From Triops longicaudatus (lineage: Eukaryota > Arthropoda > Branchiopoda > Notostraca > Triopsidae), in NCBI GenBank assembly GCA_022885665.1, contig JAGQDJ010000260.1:2281069-2345068 (forward strand): DNA of 64,000 bases, given 5' to 3'. Numbering within the stretch: the stretch's first letter is position 1; each line of letters opens with the position of its first letter. Position numbers and translations under genes: made by a program. Under the pieces are notes generated by a model, which saw nothing but the letters and a program-made list of their open reading frames with translations, did not search any database and was not told the origin of the DNA. This document shows, in pieces, positions 63,547-64,000 of the stretch.

Positions 63547-64000
63547 TGTTTGGTAAAATGGGACTTTGATGTAACAGGCATTACGGATTCTATACCAGGA
63601 TTATCCCCGAAATCAGTTTATCAGTTCGGAAGAAATACCATAATTTTAGATTTTTTTGAGAAGACTTATAAAGATAGGAAAAGAATCTTTACAGATGGTT
63701 CAAAAGATGGCGAAGGAAACGTAGGAGCAGGTTTATATGTGGAGTACGAAGACAAGATGGTGGCTCTCGCTCTACCGAAATTTTCATCAGTAATGGCAGC
63801 CGAACTATATGCAATTTTGGAAGCATTACAATATGTAAGCACAGCACAGGAAAATAAATACGTAATTTTTACAGATTCAAAGGCGGCAGTTTTGGCAATA
63901 AAAATTTATGATAACAAGAAATACAGCCGAGTCATCCAGGAAATTCAAAGGTTAATTACGGTTTTAAAAACTCAAGGGAAAGATGTAGTTATACAATGGG
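63547..64000 (+). mobile_element. LINE retrotransposon fragment, RNase H domain (runs off the window)
   Basis: An open frame of about 151 codons continues past the right edge. It shows the RNase HI signature of Jockey/I/R1-type non-LTR elements: RIFTDGSKDGEGNVGAGLY (first catalytic Asp), VMAAELYAILEAL (Glu) and VIFTDSKAAVLAI (second Asp). The final catalytic residue would lie beyond the edge. To the left the frame meets a stop at 63544-63546, and no reverse transcriptase is readable before it. The copy is therefore 5'-truncated, or its upstream part is degraded. The open frame suggests fairly recent insertion. Confidence 0.85.

Noticed and set aside
1..64000. CRISPR array, rRNA or prokaryotic operon features
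   Set aside because: None seen; the window is eukaryotic with spliced genes throughout.

Overview
The window is nuclear DNA of an invertebrate animal, most likely an arthropod. The genes are split by spliceosomal introns with GT..AG borders, many only 50-150 bp long. The proteins are clear animal orthologues, non-coding DNA is AT-rich, and a LINE-type RNase H fragment lies at the right edge. No species call is possible from the sequence alone. I rebuilt exon chains by hand. Four of the five complete conserved genes (PSMD2, VPS53, ABTB1, ODAD2) summed to whole codons at first assembly, and the PKA gene gives exactly 351 residues, the usual family length.

Left part (1-23 kb), gene-dense: the 3' end of a p190-type RhoGAP (+); the complete proteasome base subunit Rpn1/PSMD2 (+); a doubtful small reading frame (-); a small secreted or membrane protein of unknown family (+); VPS53 of the GARP/EARP tethering complex (-); ABTB1, an ankyrin plus double-BTB protein (+); and ODAD2/ARMC4/gudu, an outer dynein arm docking factor (-). 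ODAD2 implies that this animal keeps motile cilia or flagellated sperm.

Middle (25.5-35.7 kb): a complete cAMP-dependent protein kinase catalytic subunit gene (-). Its last intron is followed by two homologous 3' terminal exons, each encoding a full C-tail and a stop. This is the strongest unusual signal in the window. The gene body also holds two perfect palindromic cAMP response elements, one with CCAAT, TATA and a splice donor downstream on the opposite strand.

Right part (36-64 kb), gene-poor: divergent from the kinase, three small phase-0 exons spread over 13 kb (+) join into a candidate 51-residue single-pass membrane micropeptide. An unassigned Ser/Gly/Ala-rich exon (-) lies inside its second intron. 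A candidate first coding exon stands at 59.4 kb (+). The rest is AT-rich DNA with a 76-77 bp tandem repeat, homopolymers and short inverted repeats, and the truncated LINE at the end. I found no convincing tRNA, rRNA or CRISPR locus.
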